From assembly GCA_963702105.1 (NCBI GenBank), contig OY969712.1:5146001-5210000 (forward strand): a stretch of DNA of 64,000 nucleotides. Direction: 5' to 3'. Origin of the DNA: ZC4RG20 sp963702105 (GTDB lineage: Bacteria; Pseudomonadota; Gammaproteobacteria; Steroidobacterales; Rariloculaceae). The position numbers and the translations under genes are program-made. Positions 45,062 to 54,555 of this stretch are shown piece by piece. The stretch's first letter is position 1, and every line of letters starts with the position of its first letter. The notes beneath the pieces were generated by a model. The model made no database searches. It saw only the letters and a program-made list of their open reading frames with translations, and was not told the origin of the DNA.

Positions 45062-45870
45062 GCCAGCGCGAGCAGGAACTTCACGTCCTGGCTGGCCTGG
45101 CTCGGGCGCGAGTCGACCCCCTGCCAGCGGACGAAGCGCACGATGAAGCGGTGCTGGCCGGCGCTGATCTCCGGGTAGACCCCCAGGCGAGCGGGCAGAA
45201 TGATGCGTACGAGATTGAACTGTTCCGTACGCGGCAGAGTGTGCTGATAGAGGCCCCCGGCCGCGATCGTTTCGGTCGGCTGACTCGTCTCGCGCGTGAG
45301 CCAGAGCAACTCCCCGATGGCGTCGCAGATCGGCCGCAGCCGGTTTATCCATTCGTCCAGCGTCTGGGCGCGATCTTTATGCGGCAGGTGCAGCCAGTAG
45401 CCGTAGTCCGGCACGTCGAACACGCACGTGCCGCCCGGGATCGCGCTGCGGTGCTTGATCGCGCTTAGGAACTCGCATTCCTTTAGCGAGTTCATGAATT
45501 GAGGCCCGGCTTCCGCGAGCTGACTGCGCATCGTGCCGAGCGTCGCGATAAGCCCGTCGAGCCGGTGCGTGTCTACGCCCGGCGTGCTGCGATAGCGGCC
45601 GAGCAGCTCGGCGTGGCGCTCGAGCTCCTTGAGCACGTCCGACCTCACGTCGCCGCGGCCCATGATCGTAAGGATTTCCAACAGGCTCGCGACGGCCGCT
45701 CGCGTGGCGTAGTCCGTCGGCTCCTTCGCATGGAAGAGCGCCTGTTCGAAGAGGAACTCGATGCGCAGGAACGTGCGCATGCGCTCCGTCAACGGCTGCT
45801 CGAAGCGCAGGTAGCCGTCGTCCCGAGGCTGGCTCGAGTGCTGGGCCAGGCTTTCAGCGGTGTCGGACAT
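45058..45870 (-). CDS. zapD: Z-ring associated protein ZapD
   Basis: 270 residues from ATG 45870 (MSDTAESLAQ). It shows the family profile FEQPLTERMRTFLRIEFLFEQ near residue 25, LLEILTIMGRGDVRSDVLKELERH, DVPDYGYWLHLPHKDR and ILPARLGVYPEISAGQHRFIVRFV. ZapD crosslinks FtsZ protofilaments by binding the FtsZ C-terminal peptide. Follows coaE by 5 nt. Its TAG stop overlaps the mutT TAA on the other strand. Confidence 0.95.
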   Translation of the reverse strand: MSDTAESLAQHSSQPRDDGYLRFEQPLTERMRTFLRIEFLFEQALFHAKEPTDYATRAAVASLLEILTIMGRGDVRSDVLKELERHAELLGRYRSTPGVDTHRLDGLIATLGTMRSQLAEAGPQFMNSLKECEFLSAIKHRSAIPGGTCVFDVPDYGYWLHLPHKDRAQTLDEWINRLRPICDAIGELLWLTRETSQPTETIAAGGLYQHTLPRTEQFNLVRIILPARLGVYPEISAGQHRFIVRFVRWQGVDSRPSQASQDVKFLLALA

Positions 45871-45875
45871 AATGT

Positions 45876-46511
45876 CTATTCTGCGCGTCCTGAATTCGGT
45901 GGGCAAACGTCTGTCGAGAGCGACAGATACAGCCCGTGCAGCCGCTCGACCTGACTGCGCGTCGCCGCCTCATCGCCGCCATTGTCCACAACGTCGTCCG
46001 CGGCCGCGAGGCGAGTCGCGCGATCGGTCTGCGCCTCGATCATCGCGTCGGCCTGCTGCCCACTCATACCGTCTCGGGCCATGAGCCGGCGCCGCTGCGT
46101 CGCGCGTGGACAATCGACGACGAGCACGCGGTCCACGAGTGCGCCGAAGTCCGTCTCGACGAGCAGCGGCACCGCGGCGATCCCATACGCGGCACCGCCG
46201 CGCTCGAACGCGTCGAGGCGCTCGAGCACGCGCTTGCGGATGCGGGGATGCAGGATCGCCTCGAGGCGGCGGCGCGCGTCGGCGTCCGCGAAGACGATGT
46301 TGCGCAGCGCGCGGCGGTCGAGGCTTCCGTCGCCCGCGATGACGCCGGGGCCGAAGGCGGCGCCGATCTCGGCGAGCGCCGGTTCGCCGGGTGCGACGAC
46401 CTCGCGGGCGACAACGTCGGCATCGACGACCAAGGCGCCGAGCTGCTCGAAGAGGCGAGTCACGAGCGATTTGCCGGTGGCAATGCCGCCTGTGAGGCCG
46501 ACGCGAAGCAT
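45876..46511 (-). CDS. coaE: Dephospho-CoA kinase
   Basis: 211 residues. P-loop GLTGGIATGKS (6-16), DADVVAREVV, ILHPRIRKRV, VPLLVETDF and VLVVDCPRATQRRRLMARDGMSGQQADAMIEAQ. It phosphorylates dephospho-CoA in the last step of coenzyme A synthesis. It lies between the SEC-C gene (6 nt) and zapD (5 nt); in most relatives it follows pilD directly. Confidence 0.96.
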   Translation of the reverse strand: MLRVGLTGGIATGKSLVTRLFEQLGALVVDADVVAREVVAPGEPALAEIGAAFGPGVIAGDGSLDRRALRNIVFADADARRRLEAILHPRIRKRVLERLDAFERGGAAYGIAAVPLLVETDFGALVDRVLVVDCPRATQRRRLMARDGMSGQQADAMIEAQTDRATRLAAADDVVDNGGDEAATRSQVERLHGLYLSLSTDVCPPNSGRAE

Positions 46512-46517
46512 CGTTCG

Positions 46518-48026
46518 CTACTTGGCCGTCTCGGGCTCAGGCGCGAACCCGAGCTGTTCCCGTACCCGTTGCGGAAACGCCGGATCCAGAGGAAGACCCC
46601 CCGAGTCGACGTCGCGTTCGATCTGCAGGACGAGCGCTTCGACCATCTCCCGACCTTCCGGATCGGCGATCGCTTGCGCCGGTGTTCGGCCTTCGAGCTC
46701 GAGCAGCGGCGTAGTGGTCCACTCCTCGTATTCCTTTTCCACGAGGCGGCGCAACGCGGCGGCGACTACCGCAGAGTCCTCCGGCTCGGCGCCGCCGATT
46801 GCTGCGTTCGCGTCTTCGTCAAGGAACAGGTCGGAGTCCTCGTCGCGCGCGAAGCCTTCGCCGTCGTACCTGTCGTCCTCGGCGATCGAATTCTCCGTTT
46901 CTTCGGTCCGCGTGGTGATGTGCCGGGCCCGGCTTCCGAGCAAGTCCTGCACGATTTGCCTGAACTGCACCGCGTGCTCGGCCGAATCGAAGTGGCCGAT
47001 GAGGCTCTGGCGGTTGATCGTCAGCAATGCGACTACACCTTCTGTCTCTTCGTTCTCGCCTCGCGGATCCCAGTCGATGGTCGCGCTCAATATCTCGCCA
47101 TCCCGGCCGCGCGCCGCCTCATCGAGGAGCTCGCCTTCGGGAAGCCCCGAAAGCTGCTTCAGCGCGTCGAACGCGATCTGCGCGGAGTCGATCTCGTACA
47201 AGCTGCTTGCCGGAAAGAGGGGCTTGCCCTCGGCCTCGTAGTCCTCCGGTGCGTCGCCGTAGAGGACATCCTCGCCAAGCTCCAGGTAAGTGTCCCGAAT
47301 CTCCATATCCCAATCGCGAAGGCGTTCGGCAGGGGATCCCAGACTCTGTGCGGGCATGACGCGCCTGCGAAGCTCGATTATCTCGATCTTATCCTTGGGC
47401 GGCAGAACCACGGGTGACCAGCCCTCCAGTAGAGTGATGCACTCGATGTCAACCAGCTGACCGTAGAGCAGATCGCCAGGCTGCATGAATTCCGTCGCGA
47501 AGCTGTCCGAGACGTCCCGCTCTTGCCCGGTCAGGACCTCCCGCGCGCGAAAGCCGCGGTCGTGTTCGACCGTGAGGATCTCGTGGACGCTGAAAGGTGC
47601 CTCGAGGCACGCTTCGAGGTAACGCCGATACAACGGATCGAGGCGCTGGCCGCGACGCCGCAAGAACTCGGCCGTCGGGCTTTGGCCTCGGAGCGATTCG
47701 TCCTGGATTTTTGTCTCAACGTCGGGAGCCCAGCAGTGAAAGCACCAAAGCAGGAATGGGGCGGCGAGGGGGGATTCCTCGTTAAAGGTGTCCTCGTCGG
47801 TTTCCCAGCACCGGAACTCGGCCCACGCCTCCTCGAAGGCCGTCAGCCCATAGACATCTTGAGTGAAGGCGGCCAAGCGCTTCGGATGGCCCTCGAGCAC
47901 TCGGCGTAAGCGCCGCCAGATGACATTTTGGGGTGCCTGAGACGCCTGCGCGGAGCCGGCGAGGCAGCAGTGCTTGTACTTCTTCCCGCTGCCGCACGGG
48001 CACGGGTCGTTACGGCCGACTTTCAT
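46518..48026 (-). CDS. SEC-C zinc-motif protein of unknown function
   Basis: 502 residues from ATG 48026. The first 25 residues are the SecA-type zinc motif (MKVGRNDPCPCGSGKKYKHCCL). The remainder has a large mixed domain with RLRRVLEGHPKRLAAFTQDVYGL, a central DLLYGQLVDIECITLLEGWSPVVLPP part, an acidic stretch near 390-420 (EDSDLFLDEDANAAIGGAEPEDS) and a C-terminal LELEGRTPAQAIADPEGREMVEALV motif seen in other SEC-C proteins. No membrane segment or nuclease motif is recognisable. It lies within the pilD-coaE junction with 6-nt spacing to coaE but 405 nt downstream of pilD, which suggests an inserted transcription unit. Confidence 0.75.
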   Translation of the reverse strand: MKVGRNDPCPCGSGKKYKHCCLAGSAQASQAPQNVIWRRLRRVLEGHPKRLAAFTQDVYGLTAFEEAWAEFRCWETDEDTFNEESPLAAPFLLWCFHCWAPDVETKIQDESLRGQSPTAEFLRRRGQRLDPLYRRYLEACLEAPFSVHEILTVEHDRGFRAREVLTGQERDVSDSFATEFMQPGDLLYGQLVDIECITLLEGWSPVVLPPKDKIEIIELRRRVMPAQSLGSPAERLRDWDMEIRDTYLELGEDVLYGDAPEDYEAEGKPLFPASSLYEIDSAQIAFDALKQLSGLPEGELLDEAARGRDGEILSATIDWDPRGENEETEGVVALLTINRQSLIGHFDSAEHAVQFRQIVQDLLGSRARHITTRTEETENSIAEDDRYDGEGFARDEDSDLFLDEDANAAIGGAEPEDSAVVAAALRRLVEKEYEEWTTTPLLELEGRTPAQAIADPEGREMVEALVLQIERDVDSGGLPLDPAFPQRVREQLGFAPEPETAK

Positions 48027-48431
48027 TGGCGACGTCCCCGCCGCACGGTGGCGGCGCTCGGCGTGTGAATGGCGGTAGCCGCCGGTCTTGCGGCGGAGAG
48101 GCCGCCACGGCGGTATCGAGGCGAAATATAGCGCAGGATCGACGGGGTGACGAAGTCGGACGAGGAGGTTTGGCTTGTCCTGCAGGGGCGGCAGCGCGGC
48201 GGTCGCGGTCTTCCCGACGTAATCGAGTGCAGCGTCAGGCGGGCGATAGCGCGGCCAGCGGCTTCGGTTCCATGATCGGAAACACCGCGCGCCCGCTTGG
48301 AAATCGGCCACCGCTGCAGAACGGCTCGGCCTGATTCCTTCCGCTGCGCGGGTGGCACGGCCGCATCGAGCCCGAGGACTTCGGCGCGGCAAACGCCTGC
48401 GTCGCGCACGCCGTGTCCGTTCTGGCTCGCG
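48027..48431. other. 405-nt gap between the SEC-C gene and pilD
   Basis: No convincing gene on either strand; open frames here are GC-driven and run antisense into pilD. It probably contains the promoter of the SEC-C gene and the end of the pil transcript, but I see no clear hexamers or terminator hairpin. Confidence 0.5.
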
Positions 48432-49313
48432 TCATCGAAGAAACTGCCCGTACCATGTCCACAGTCGGTCGCCCCACAACAGCGCGATCCAGCCCGCGGC
48501 CGCGAGGTACGGCCCGAAAGGAATCGGTGTCTGGCGGGACTTGCCAGCCGCGAGCAGGGCGATCGAGCCGGCGACGGCGCCGACGGCGGCAGACAGCAGA
48601 ATGACGAGGGGCAGCAGTTGCCAACCGAGCCACGCCCCGAGCGCGCCGAGCAGTTTGAAGTCCCCGTAGCCCATGCCTTCCTTACCGGTCACGAGCTTGA
48701 AGAGGTGATAGACGAGCCAGAGGCTGAGGTAACCGGCCGCCGCGCCTATCACGGCCGAGCGCAACTCCACGAAGAGCGGCATGCCGTTGACGGAGACAAG
48801 CCCGAGGAGCAGGCCGGCCCAGAGCAGGGGAAGGGTCATGGTGTCCGGCAGCAGCTGGTGATCGATGTCGATCAGGGCGAGCGCGAGCAGCGTCCACGTG
48901 AAAGGTAGGGCCGCGGCGAGTTGCCACGTCGGCCCGAAATGGTAGGCGACCGCGACGCTGAGCAGGCCGGAGGCGGCTTCGACGATCGGATAGCGGCGCG
49001 AGATTCGGACGCCGCAGCCTGCACAGCGACCGCGGAGCAGGAGGTAGCTCAGGATCGGAATGTTGTGCCAAGGGGCGATGCGCCGGCCGCAGCTCGGGCA
49101 CGCCGAGGGAGGCCAGAAGAGGTTGAACGGACCTTCACTGTGAGGCAGCGCTTCGACAGCCGGAGCGCCCGAGTCGATGCCCTGCTCACGCCAAGCCAAC
49201 TCAAGCATGATCGGCACGCGGTAGACGACGACGTTGAGGAAGCTGCCGACGATGAGGCCCAAGAGGCCCGCCGCAATTAGAACGGCGGGGGGCCAGATAA
49301 CGAAGATTTCCAC
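48432..49313 (-). CDS. pilD: Prepilin peptidase / N-methyltransferase PilD
   Basis: 293 residues, about eight membrane helices. N-terminal cytoplasmic domain with the zinc site CPSCG...CAGCG (near residues 90 and 118). Aspartyl catalytic pair in LALIDIDHQLLPD and GYGDFKLLGALGAWLG. It cleaves the leader of PilA after Gly and methylates the new N-terminal Phe; the pilin substrate is at 61892. It follows pilC by 72 nt in the pilB-pilC-pilD order. Confidence 0.97.
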   Translation of the reverse strand: MEIFVIWPPAVLIAAGLLGLIVGSFLNVVVYRVPIMLELAWREQGIDSGAPAVEALPHSEGPFNLFWPPSACPSCGRRIAPWHNIPILSYLLLRGRCAGCGVRISRRYPIVEAASGLLSVAVAYHFGPTWQLAAALPFTWTLLALALIDIDHQLLPDTMTLPLLWAGLLLGLVSVNGMPLFVELRSAVIGAAAGYLSLWLVYHLFKLVTGKEGMGYGDFKLLGALGAWLGWQLLPLVILLSAAVGAVAGSIALLAAGKSRQTPIPFGPYLAAAGWIALLWGDRLWTWYGQFLR

Positions 49314-49385
49314 TGTTTCTCTGGGGCCAGTTGGCTAGGCGGACGCGGGTTTCATTGGGCCCTCGGCCGCTTTAGAAGGTTCCCC

Positions 49386-50603
49386 TCAGACCACTGAGCC
49401 GAGCTTGAAGATAGGCAGATACATGGCGATCACAAGCCCGCCCACGAGTACGCCTAGGACAGCCATAATCAGCGGCTCGAGGAGGCTCGACATGCTGTCG
49501 ACGGCGTTGTCGACTTCCTCTTCATAAAAGTCGGCGACCTTGCTGGCCATTTCGTCTAACGAGCCCGACTCCTCGCCGACCGCGATCATCTGGTTGACCA
49601 TGTTCGGGAAGAGACTCGTGTTTTCCATGGCACGCTGCAGGCGTTGACCGGTCGCGACTTCGTCGCGCATTCTGAGCACGGCCTTTTCGTAGACAATATT
49701 GCCGGTGGCGCCGGCGACCGATTCGAGGGCCTCGACGAGGGGAACGCCGGCGGCAAACGTCGTCGCGAGCGTACGAGCATACCGGGCGACGGCCGACTTA
49801 TTGAGTATGGGCCCTAGGATGGGAAGACGAAGGACGGCCCTATCGAGGAAGTGACGCATGCTCGGGCTGCGCTTTTTCGCTTCCAGGAATCCGAACACGG
49901 CGCCGACAGCCAAAATCAGAAGAATCCAGCCCTCGGTCTGCACGAACTTGGACAGGTTGATCACCATCCGCGTAAACGCAGGCAGGTCGGCACCGAAGCT
50001 CTGAAATAGCGACTGGAACTGCGGAATGACGTAGATCAATAGAATGATCGTGACGACGATGGCCACGACGACGACGGCAGCCGGATAGAAGAGCGCCTTT
50101 TTGACCTTTTTCTTGATCGCTTCCGTCTTCTCCTTGTACGTCGCGACCTTGTCCAGCAGCGTTTCGAGCGCGCCGGCCTGCTCGCCCGCCTCGACGAGGT
50201 TCACATATAGATCGTCGAAATAAAGAGGATGCTTTCCCAGCGCCTGCGCAAGCGATGAGCCGCCCTCAACGTCGGCTTTGACGGCGAAAATGAGGCGTTG
50301 AACCGCAGCGTTTTCGTGACCGGCGCCGATGATGTCGAACGCCTGGACCAGGGGTATGCCGGCAGTCATCATAGTGGCGAGCTGTCGCGAGAAGACGGCG
50401 ATGTCCGCCGCCGTCACCTTGCCGCGGCTCTTGAACAGCTGGCTTTCCTTCCGGATGCGGGTCGGCGCGACGCCCTGCCGCCGAAGCTCCGTACGCAGAT
50501 GCGCCTCGCTTTGAGCGACGGACTTGCCCTTGACCTTCTTGCCGGCGCGGTCTTTGCCTTCCCAGTTAAACGGGACTTCTTTGATCGCGACGCTTTGAGC
50601 CAT
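49386..50603 (-). CDS. pilC: Type IV pilus inner-membrane platform protein PilC
   Basis: 405 residues. Two T2SSF domains: FSRQLATMMTAGIPLVQAFDIIG (about 70) and YARTLATTFAAGVPLVEALESVAGATGN (about 270), with three membrane helices (about 170-200, 220-245, 375-400). It anchors the PilB/PilT motors and organises pilin insertion. It begins 64 nt after pilB. Confidence 0.97.
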   Translation of the reverse strand: MAQSVAIKEVPFNWEGKDRAGKKVKGKSVAQSEAHLRTELRRQGVAPTRIRKESQLFKSRGKVTAADIAVFSRQLATMMTAGIPLVQAFDIIGAGHENAAVQRLIFAVKADVEGGSSLAQALGKHPLYFDDLYVNLVEAGEQAGALETLLDKVATYKEKTEAIKKKVKKALFYPAAVVVVAIVVTIILLIYVIPQFQSLFQSFGADLPAFTRMVINLSKFVQTEGWILLILAVGAVFGFLEAKKRSPSMRHFLDRAVLRLPILGPILNKSAVARYARTLATTFAAGVPLVEALESVAGATGNIVYEKAVLRMRDEVATGQRLQRAMENTSLFPNMVNQMIAVGEESGSLDEMASKVADFYEEEVDNAVDSMSSLLEPLIMAVLGVLVGGLVIAMYLPIFKLGSVV

Positions 50604-50667
50604 GACTCCCTAACTCCTTGAAGGCACAAGTGCGTGTCGAGGAACCGACCGGCCCCTCCGTGGGACG

Positions 50668-52389
50668 CTAGTCAATTGTAACGCGGTTGATCTCTTCCAA
50701 ACTGGTAACGCCGTCCTTGACTTTCTTGAGACCAGACATACGCAGATCCGGTATCTGTTCCCGGCGCGCTTGCTCAGCGATTTGGAGCGCATTGCCGCCT
50801 TCCATGATGATCCGGCCCAGCGTCTCGGAGACCGGCATGACCTGATAGACGCCTATCCGACCCTTATAGCCGGAATTGCACCGGTTGCACCCTTTCGCAT
50901 GGAAGATGGTCATGCCTTCGTCGATCTGCTCCTGGGTGAATCCTTCCTTGAGCAGTGCCTCCGCGGGGACCTCGACCGGTTCCTTGCAATGGTCGCACAG
51001 ACGCCTGGCTAGGCGCTGCGCGATAATCAGGCTCACACTGCTGGCTATCGCGTAAGGTTTTACGCCCATATCGACGAGACGGGTCAACGTTTTCGGCGCA
51101 TCGTTCGTGTGCAGAGTGGAGAGAACGAGGTGGCCCGTCTGCGCGGCCTTGATGGCAATTTCCGCTGTCTCCAGGTCGCGAATTTCGCCGACCATGATCA
51201 CGTCCGGGTCCTGGCGAAGGAAGGCGCGCAGCGCGGACGCAAAAGTCAGGCCGACTTTGGGGTTGACATTGACCTGATTTACGCCCGGAAGGTTGATTTC
51301 GGCTGGATCCTCTGCGGTTGAGATATTCCGGTCGGCCGTATTCAGAATGTTCAGCCCCGTATACAGTGAAACCGTTTTCCCGCTTCCGGTCGGCCCGGTC
51401 ACGAGGATCATTCCGTAGGGCTTCATTAGCGTTTGCATGTAGAGCGACTTCTGGAAGTTCTCGTAGCCCAGCGCATCGATGCCGAGTTGAGCGCTGGACG
51501 GGTCAAGTAACCGACAAACGACCTTTTCGCCGAAAAGCGTCGGACACGTATTGACCCGAAAGTCGATGGCCCGGTTCTTGGAGAGCCGCATCTTAATGCG
51601 GCCGTCCTGTGGGATGCGCCGCTCGGCGATGTCGAGCCGCGCCATGACCTTGAGCCGAGCTGCTACCTTCAGGGAGAGCGCGACGGGGGGTTTCGCGATC
51701 TCGGTCAGTATCCCATCTTGACGGAAACGAATTCGGTAGTACTTCTCGTACGGCTCGAAGTGAATATCCGACGCTCCACGCTTAATGGCATCGAGCATGA
51801 CCTTGTTGACGAAGCGTACGACGGGCGCGTCGTCCACCTCGGCGCGCGTGATCTCGCCTCCCGCCTCCTCGTCGCCGCCCGAGACCTCGAGATTCTCGAT
51901 ATCGAAGTCGTCCTGGTCGAACTCCGACATCGTCGTATCGACGGCCTCGATGGCTCTCGCGACGCGCGCTTCAAGCTTGTCCTGCTCGACCACGATGGGC
52001 TCGACGCGCATCGTCGTCTGGAACTTGATCTCATCGAGTGCGTGGAGGTTCGTGGGGTCGCTGACTGCTACATACAAACGCTTGCCGCGTAGGAGGATCG
52101 GCAGAACACGGTGCTTCGAGAGGAGCTTGTCGTCGACGAGCTTGACGACTTCGAGATCCGAGTCGACGGCATCCAGATCGAGCAGCGGGACGCCGAACTC
52201 ATGAGCGGCCGCTACGGCGATGCGCAGTGGGTCGCCATGTTGGTTCGCGACCAGATAGGGCACCAGGCCGCTGCTTCTGCCTTCCGCCGCCTCCAATGCT
52301 GCCAGCAGATCGCTTTCCGAAACGATCCCGTCCTGGACAAGCCGCCTCGGAAGTCCGGTCAAGGGGCCTTGAGTTGCAGTCGCGGCCAT
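50668..52389 (-). CDS. pilB: Type IV pilus assembly ATPase PilB
   Basis: 573 residues. N-terminal MshEN/T2SSE-N domain, then the ATPase core: Walker A VTGPTGSGKTVSLY (near residue 330), the Asp box (EDPAEINLPGVNQ), Walker B DPDVIMVGEIRDLETA, the His box TGHLVLSTLHTND, and a zinc site CDHC...CNRCNSGYKGRIGVYQ. It powers pilus extension. An upstream sigma-54-like match is only partial (see rejected). Confidence 0.97.
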   Translation of the reverse strand: MAATATQGPLTGLPRRLVQDGIVSESDLLAALEAAEGRSSGLVPYLVANQHGDPLRIAVAAAHEFGVPLLDLDAVDSDLEVVKLVDDKLLSKHRVLPILLRGKRLYVAVSDPTNLHALDEIKFQTTMRVEPIVVEQDKLEARVARAIEAVDTTMSEFDQDDFDIENLEVSGGDEEAGGEITRAEVDDAPVVRFVNKVMLDAIKRGASDIHFEPYEKYYRIRFRQDGILTEIAKPPVALSLKVAARLKVMARLDIAERRIPQDGRIKMRLSKNRAIDFRVNTCPTLFGEKVVCRLLDPSSAQLGIDALGYENFQKSLYMQTLMKPYGMILVTGPTGSGKTVSLYTGLNILNTADRNISTAEDPAEINLPGVNQVNVNPKVGLTFASALRAFLRQDPDVIMVGEIRDLETAEIAIKAAQTGHLVLSTLHTNDAPKTLTRLVDMGVKPYAIASSVSLIIAQRLARRLCDHCKEPVEVPAEALLKEGFTQEQIDEGMTIFHAKGCNRCNSGYKGRIGVYQVMPVSETLGRIIMEGGNALQIAEQARREQIPDLRMSGLKKVKDGVTSLEEINRVTID

Positions 52390-52433
52390 TACGCCCTCTG
52401 GATCAGATATGCCAATAAAAACATCGCTTTGGA

Positions 52434-53462
52434 TCAGCTACTTTTACCGCACCCCGGTCTCCTGTCAACGGTCGAATCGTTCTTTTGTGACACGGATTCG
52501 GCTCCGGCGTGCGCCGGCTCGACGGCCGGCCGGCGCCGCGCACTCAGGCCCGCCGTGAGGGCCAGCAGGCAGGCGCAGGCCGTAACATGCGCGAGCCTGA
52601 AGATCAGCACCATGCTGATGGTGTCGCTCACCGAGAGCCCCCCCAAATGTCCAACATAGCCGTAAAGGGCTTCCTGCACTCCGAGATTGTTCGGCGTGAT
52701 GGAGACCAGTGTCGAGACGGCACTGGCGATGGCCAGCAGAAGAGCCTCATGGGGTGCGAGGTGGGCTCCGAAGGCCCGGTAGACGACGAGCAGACTCAAA
52801 GCGACAAGCACATATTGGGCGACGAAAAGACCAAGCTTGGTGGGCGCCGTTGTCGCCAGAAGCGCGGCGAGAGCTGCTTGCCGCGCAGGCGAGAGCGAAG
52901 AACGCGCGAGCCCCGCCGCCGAGACCCGGCGCAGCGCCGCCAACAGCACCGGCCAACCGACAAATGTCGTGAGTCCGGCTGCGGCCAAGATGCGAACGGC
53001 ACCCGCGTTGCTCAGGAATCCGACTGTGCAGAGGCCTGTGGCCGTCCAGATGCTCAAGTGTATCTGCCGGAATGTCGCAGCCGTGGTTGCAGCGATCGGC
53101 ACGCCTTGCTGCTTGAAGTAGCCCATGCGTACCGCCAGACCGGGATGGAACGGTCCAAGGTAGTTCGTGAGATTGGCAAGGGCCCAGATGTGCACGGACT
53201 TCGCGAGGGGCGGCTTGACGGGCGAATCGAGCAGCGTCAGAAAGTTGAGCGCCTGAACAGTGATCGCCGATGCGGAAATGCAGGTGGCATAGAGCACGGT
53301 CAAACCGTGCCGGCTCACCGCGCCGGCGACGGCATTCCAGTGCCGGGCCATGAAGTAGCCCATTACGCAGACGGCCGCGACGTAAGCGATAACACGCATA
53401 CGGCGGGCAAGTATCCGTTCCACGAAGCTGCCTTGATGATCGATGGGGCCGATATTGAGCAT
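52434..53462 (-). CDS. Lysylphosphatidylglycerol-synthase-TM/UPF0104 family membrane protein
   Basis: 342 residues with about eight membrane helices and the family pattern ALANLTNYLGPFHPGLAVRMGYFKQQGVP and the C-terminal SITPNNLGVQEALYGYVGHLGG (usually PGGLGVREA). Members of this family are flippases or lipid-linked precursor transporters in polysaccharide pathways, or the membrane half of MprF. Here it stands alone, upstream of pilB (44 nt) and facing the methyltransferase gene. A role in moving a lipid-linked sugar is inference. The C-terminus is Arg/Pro-rich and cytoplasmic. Confidence 0.82.
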   Translation of the reverse strand: MLNIGPIDHQGSFVERILARRMRVIAYVAAVCVMGYFMARHWNAVAGAVSRHGLTVLYATCISASAITVQALNFLTLLDSPVKPPLAKSVHIWALANLTNYLGPFHPGLAVRMGYFKQQGVPIAATTAATFRQIHLSIWTATGLCTVGFLSNAGAVRILAAAGLTTFVGWPVLLAALRRVSAAGLARSSLSPARQAALAALLATTAPTKLGLFVAQYVLVALSLLVVYRAFGAHLAPHEALLLAIASAVSTLVSITPNNLGVQEALYGYVGHLGGLSVSDTISMVLIFRLAHVTACACLLALTAGLSARRRPAVEPAHAGAESVSQKNDSTVDRRPGCGKSS

Positions 53463-53741
53463 TCACGTGCGCGGCTGCCGTTCGGTCCGTCACACAAAGA
53501 AACGGCGATGCTCTGTAGATACCCGCGTCGATTGGAGGGCGGCGCAGGGAGCGGCGGCCGGTGCAGCGGCGAGATTCCATCACCTCGGCCCCTCTACGGT
53601 CAAGCCGACGGCCCACGCGGCCCGCCAAGCTGAGCCTTTCCGTCGTCTTGGGAAGCCGGTACTCTCAGCCCCGCGAGGGCGCCTTACTCACGTTCGTTCT
53701 GGGCATCCCTCCCGCGACTGGCGGCACGTTCGGAACAAGCT

Positions 53742-54527
53742 ATGCGAATGTACAGTCCTCGACGATTGCTGAAATCGGCACGGATCCTCCTCAATGGCAC
53801 GCCCGCGGAAAGGCGGCGTCTGCGCCAGGAAGGGGCCCGCCTAAGCGCGGCGCTTTTCGGGGACTACTATATCGGCGACGACCACAAGATATGGCGGCAC
53901 GACCAGGAATTCATACGTAAATTCAAGTCCTTGTCCCCGCACAACTATTATTCCATGGAGAGAAAGTGGACGCTTCGCGAATTCGTAAGATGGACGGCGA
54001 AACTGGACGGGGACCTTGCGGAATGCGGCTGCTACGTGGGCGTATCAGCCTGGTTCATGTCGAGCGAGGCGGGACCCGGGAGCGCGCTGTATCTTTTCGA
54101 CTCGTTCGAGGGGCTCTCGGCGCCGACTGGAAAGGACAGCACGCGCGTCGGCGATGCATTTGAATGGAAGAAGGCCGACCTGAGCGCTTCGGAAGCGGAG
54201 CTTCGCGCGAATTTGGCCGAATTCACGAACGTCCATGTGTTGAAGGGATGGATACCGGACAGGTTTGCGGAAGTGTCGGACCATGGCTTCAGGCTCGTGC
54301 ACATCGATGTCGATCTCTACGAGCCCACACTGCAGAGCCTGCAGTTCTTCTATCCGCGGCTCGTCGAGATGGGGGTCATCGTTATGGACGATTACGGCTA
54401 CGAGACCTGTCCGGGCGCGTTCCGCGCCGCAAACGAGTTCGCAGACGCGACGGGCGAGAGGATCATCCATCTTTCGACGGGACAAGGCGTGATCATAAAA
54501 GCTGGAAAACAGCCCGGAAGCGGATGA
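53742..54527 (+). CDS. TylF/MycF-type SAM-dependent O-methyltransferase
   Basis: 261 residues. Core motifs: ECGCYVGVSAWFMSSEAG (SAM site near residue 96), LYLFDSFEGLSAPTGKD, FTNVHVLKGWIPDRF, and HIDVDLYEPTLQSLQFFYPRLVEMGVIVMDDYGYETCPGA, the metal-binding Asp pair of the TylF family. Such enzymes methylate sugar hydroxyls in macrolides and in surface glycans. In this cassette it is the only gene on the plus strand, divergent from the flippase-like gene (279-nt gap without clear promoter) and convergent with the GT4 gene (28 nt). Capping or modifying a glycan is inferred. Confidence 0.88.
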   Translation: MRMYSPRRLLKSARILLNGTPAERRRLRQEGARLSAALFGDYYIGDDHKIWRHDQEFIRKFKSLSPHNYYSMERKWTLREFVRWTAKLDGDLAECGCYVGVSAWFMSSEAGPGSALYLFDSFEGLSAPTGKDSTRVGDAFEWKKADLSASEAELRANLAEFTNVHVLKGWIPDRFAEVSDHGFRLVHIDVDLYEPTLQSLQFFYPRLVEMGVIVMDDYGYETCPGAFRAANEFADATGERIIHLSTGQGVIIKAGKQPGSG

Positions 54528-54555
54528 CGAGACTTCCTTCGGACTGCACGTGAGA

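Noticed and set aside
48027..48431. Small open frames in the SEC-C to pilD gap
   Set aside because: They are Arg/Ala/Pro-rich, lack ribosome-binding sites and continue antisense into pilD.
52399..52414. Sigma-54-like sequence TGGCAT-N5-ATCCA before pilB
   Set aside because: The -24 half fits but the invariant -12 GC is lost (ATCCA instead of TTGCA).
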